This document shows positions 61,788-64,000 of a stretch of 64,000 nucleotides of DNA, one piece after another. This stretch comes from Gemmatimonadota bacterium (GTDB lineage Bacteria > Latescibacterota > UBA2968 > GCA-2709665), in the NCBI GenBank assembly GCA_028877215.1, contig JAPPFJ010000002.1:1-64000 (forward strand), read 5' to 3'. Every line of letters starts with the position of its first letter. The first letter of the stretch is position 1. A program made the translations under genes and the position numbers. The notes below the pieces were generated by a model that worked only from the letters and a program-made list of their open reading frames with translations, made no database searches and had not been told where the DNA came from.

Positions 61788-64000
61788 GCCGAAGCGCTTC
61801 ATCGATTTTGTCTACAATGTAGACAAAATGAACATGATTTTCGCCCTGTCCAGCGTGGTGCTGGTTCTGTCCGTACTCTGGATGGTCTGGGATGACTACG
61901 ACCGCGAATGGAAGGGTTTTCAGAAGGAAGCGATGGAGCTGGAGGCGTTCAAGACCGAAGCCGAAATCGAGCTGGCAAAGCAGAACGTCGATCAGGGCGC
62001 GCTGAAGGCGATTGAGGATGAACTCGCGGGAATAGCGGCCTCAATTCGGGCGCACCAGGAACGTCTGGGCGCGGCGACGACCGAATTGAAGCGCCTCACA
62101 CAGGCGGAGTGGTACAGCGCCGATCAGAGGCTTAAGTTTGAAAAAGCGATGTACGATGTGGCGAAGTTTGAGTATGAAGACGCTGCCAAAGCGGGGCATG
62201 ACGAAACGGCGGCAGAGAAAAAGGCCGAGATGAAAGCCATGGAAGGCCGGATGTACGAGCTCCGGCTGACCAGGGAGGCCGTGGAGGAAAAGCAGGAGGC
62301 GCAGCAGAAGATCATCGACGAGGTGGCCGGGCAGCGACAGGCCCTGGAGTCCCGGCGTCGCGCGCTACGCAAGGATGAAGATAACCTGAGGCGAAAGCTG
62401 ACGGGTCTCGTTCCCAGTTTCCCAAACGTGTTCCGAAACCTGCCGATGGTCGATTTTATCGATCCTTCCATCAAGGTCAGGCAGGTCGTTCTGTCCGACC
62501 TGAGAAACGAGCTCAACTTTACCCGGGTTCCCCGGGTGGACCGCTGTACAACCTGCCACGTGAACATCGATCGACCGGGTTACGAGCTCGATCCGGAAAC
62601 CGGCTGGTTCCAGGATGAGACGCTAAAAACCTACATGGAAACGGTCTACACGGAAGACGACGTCCGGCTTGGGCGCACCAGGACGTTCGCCACACATCCG
62701 AGACTGGACCTCTTCCTGAGCAGCGGCTCTCCCCATCCCCTCTCCGAGTCCGGATGCACCACCTGTCACCTCGGAAGGGATCGGGGCGTGACGTTCAAGA
62801 ATACAGCCCATACCCCGAGCGACGACGTCGAGGCTGCCCGCTGGAAGAAGCTGTACGGCTGGAAGAAGATGAAGTATTGGGACCACCCCATGCTGCCCGG
62901 CCGCTACGTGGAAGCTTCGTGCGCCCAGTGCCACGCGGGCGTTTTGGACGTCCCTGAAGCGGACCGGCTGAATCGCGGCCTCCATCTCGTTCGTACGCTG
63001 GGGTGTGCCGGTTGCCACAAAATCGCGAAACATACCCTGCAGGATCAGCGGAAGGTCGGGCCGGACCTGCGAAAGGCGGCAGGCAAGCTGGATCGAAACT
63101 GGGCCATCAAGTGGGTCCGGGATCCCAAGGGGTTCCGGCCAACCACCAAGATGCCCAAGATCTTCGATCTGGCCAACGTGAGCGGGCCGGAGGGTATCGC
63201 GCGCAATACGGCCGCGGTCAATGCCGTTGTGTCGTATATCTTCGAGAAGTCCGAGCGGCCCGAATACCCTCCGCCGCCGGTACAGGGCGATGCCGGGCGG
63301 GGCGAGCGACTCGTCGAAATGGTGGGTTGCAAGGCCTGCCACGTGGTGGGCGCAGACGACCGTCTGGGCCAGGAATACGGACTCCGGAATTTCGGGCCGA
63401 ACCTGAACGACGTGGGCAGCAAGCTGTCCGCGGGCTGGCTTTACGCGTGGTTGAAGGATCCCACGGCCTATTTCCCGGACACGCGCATGCCGAATCTGAG
63501 GTTGACCGACCGTGAGGCGGCAGACATATCGGCGTATCTGCTGACGCTTCGGAATACGGAGTTTGAAGCCCGGCAGGTGGCCGCGGTGGACGCGCAGGTG
63601 CGCGACGACCTGGTCCTGAATTATCTGCGAAGCCGGCTGCCCGTTAAGACCGCGAAACGGCAACTGGCTGAGATGTCGGGTCACGAGCGGGACATCTGGC
63701 TGGGTGAAAAGATCATCTCCCGGCAGGGCTGCTACGGGTGTCATCTCATTCCCGGTTTCGAAGACGCGCAGCCCATCGGCACGGAACTGACCGAGGAAGG
63801 CAGCAAGGACGTCGACAAGCTGGACTTCGGTCTGCTGGCCAGGAAACCGGGCGCCTACAACACCGATCCGGATGCCATCCCCTATACCCGGCACGACTGG
63901 TTCTATAAAAAGCTCAAACAACCCAGGGTCTTCGACAAGGGCAAGGTAAGGCTGTTCGACGACAAGCTGCGTATGCCGCAGTTCGGCCTGAGCGATGCCG
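61780..64000 (+). CDS. membrane-anchored coiled-coil multiheme cytochrome c, partial
   Basis: An open frame that runs off the window (about 740 residues visible). After a short cytoplasmic N-terminus and one membrane span (residues ~17-38), residues ~45-225 form a long charged coiled coil. Six CxxCH heme sites follow, starting at residues 256, 326, 381, 409, 517 and 651 (for example CTTCH, CAQCH, CYGCH). It is thus an exported, anchored multiheme protein, likely the electron acceptor of the adjacent Rieske/cytochrome b complex in place of cytochrome c1 or f. The coiled coil between anchor and hemes is unusual. The start is ATG 61780; ATG 61828 is possible. Confidence 0.88.
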   Translation, partial: MNEPKRFIDFVYNVDKMNMIFALSSVVLVLSVLWMVWDDYDREWKGFQKEAMELEAFKTEAEIELAKQNVDQGALKAIEDELAGIAASIRAHQERLGAATTELKRLTQAEWYSADQRLKFEKAMYDVAKFEYEDAAKAGHDETAAEKKAEMKAMEGRMYELRLTREAVEEKQEAQQKIIDEVAGQRQALESRRRALRKDEDNLRRKLTGLVPSFPNVFRNLPMVDFIDPSIKVRQVVLSDLRNELNFTRVPRVDRCTTCHVNIDRPGYELDPETGWFQDETLKTYMETVYTEDDVRLGRTRTFATHPRLDLFLSSGSPHPLSESGCTTCHLGRDRGVTFKNTAHTPSDDVEAARWKKLYGWKKMKYWDHPMLPGRYVEASCAQCHAGVLDVPEADRLNRGLHLVRTLGCAGCHKIAKHTLQDQRKVGPDLRKAAGKLDRNWAIKWVRDPKGFRPTTKMPKIFDLANVSGPEGIARNTAAVNAVVSYIFEKSERPEYPPPPVQGDAGRGERLVEMVGCKACHVVGADDRLGQEYGLRNFGPNLNDVGSKLSAGWLYAWLKDPTAYFPDTRMPNLRLTDREAADISAYLLTLRNTEFEARQVAAVDAQVRDDLVLNYLRSRLPVKTAKRQLAEMSGHERDIWLGEKIISRQGCYGCHLIPGFEDAQPIGTELTEEGSKDVDKLDFGLLARKPGAYNTDPDAIPYTRHDWFYKKLKQPRVFDKGKVRLFDDKLRMPQFGLSDA

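Overview
The window is a dense, GC-rich bacterial chromosome segment with about 57 protein genes on both strands. I saw no rRNA, tRNA, CRISPR array or intact insertion sequence. Housekeeping genes sit among many Gfo/Idh/MocA dehydrogenases, TIM-barrel isomerases, creatininase, amidase and N,N-dimethylformamidase-like genes. With a eukaryote-type (type 2) IleRS and a Rieske/split cytochrome b complex, this fits an uncultured lineage such as Latescibacterota or a relative. That placement is an inference from gene content, and my confidence in it is low.

Layout. 0.3-7.1 kb: DapA-like lyase, HTH protein, glyoxalase, creatininase, DSD1-like PLP enzyme, Gfo/Idh enzyme, signal peptidase I and a putative lipoprotein. 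7.1-12.65 kb: an island of different composition with one 1240-residue orphan protein ending in a PD-(D/E)XK nuclease motif, flanked by gene-poor DNA. 12.65-24.05 kb: an IorA-like oxidoreductase, an SLC13 transporter, two GNAT acetyltransferases, a beta-propeller, a sugar isomerase, and an NAD(P)-binding epimerase gene present three times in tandem. 24.1-29.6 kb: glycine dehydrogenase subunits GcvPA/GcvPB, a glyoxalase, a primary-type sigma factor and ferritin. 30-44.5 kb: catabolic and surface genes (two Gfo/Idh enzymes, two glycosyltransferases, TauE exporter, class-I amidotransferase, CBM9-like protein, CDP-alcohol transferase, aldo/keto reductase, DUF2203, amidase, DMFase-like protein, amidohydrolase, transglutaminase-like protein, UxuA-like enzyme), many with overlapping or closely spaced ends. 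44.6-47.2 kb: a rifampicin-phosphotransferase-like PEP-utilising protein. 47.4-56.3 kb: housekeeping block (YggS, YggT, DivIVA, MTA phosphorylase, NUDIX, IleRS, DksA/TraR, LspA, RluD). 56.4-64 kb: electron transport: a ferredoxin on the minus strand, then a HEAT-repeat membrane protein, Rieske protein, cytochrome b in two pieces, and a membrane-anchored coiled-coil multiheme cytochrome c that runs off the window.

The respiratory block hangs together. The Rieske and ferredoxin proteins share an unusual N-terminal helical motif (twice in the Rieske, once in the ferredoxin), which suggests a common partner. Two MITE-like inverted-repeat families, a 47-bp repeat and REP-like hairpins are scattered between genes. 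The best candidates for something undescribed are the 1240-residue nuclease-tailed protein and the Rieske/ferredoxin/coiled-coil-cytochrome assembly.
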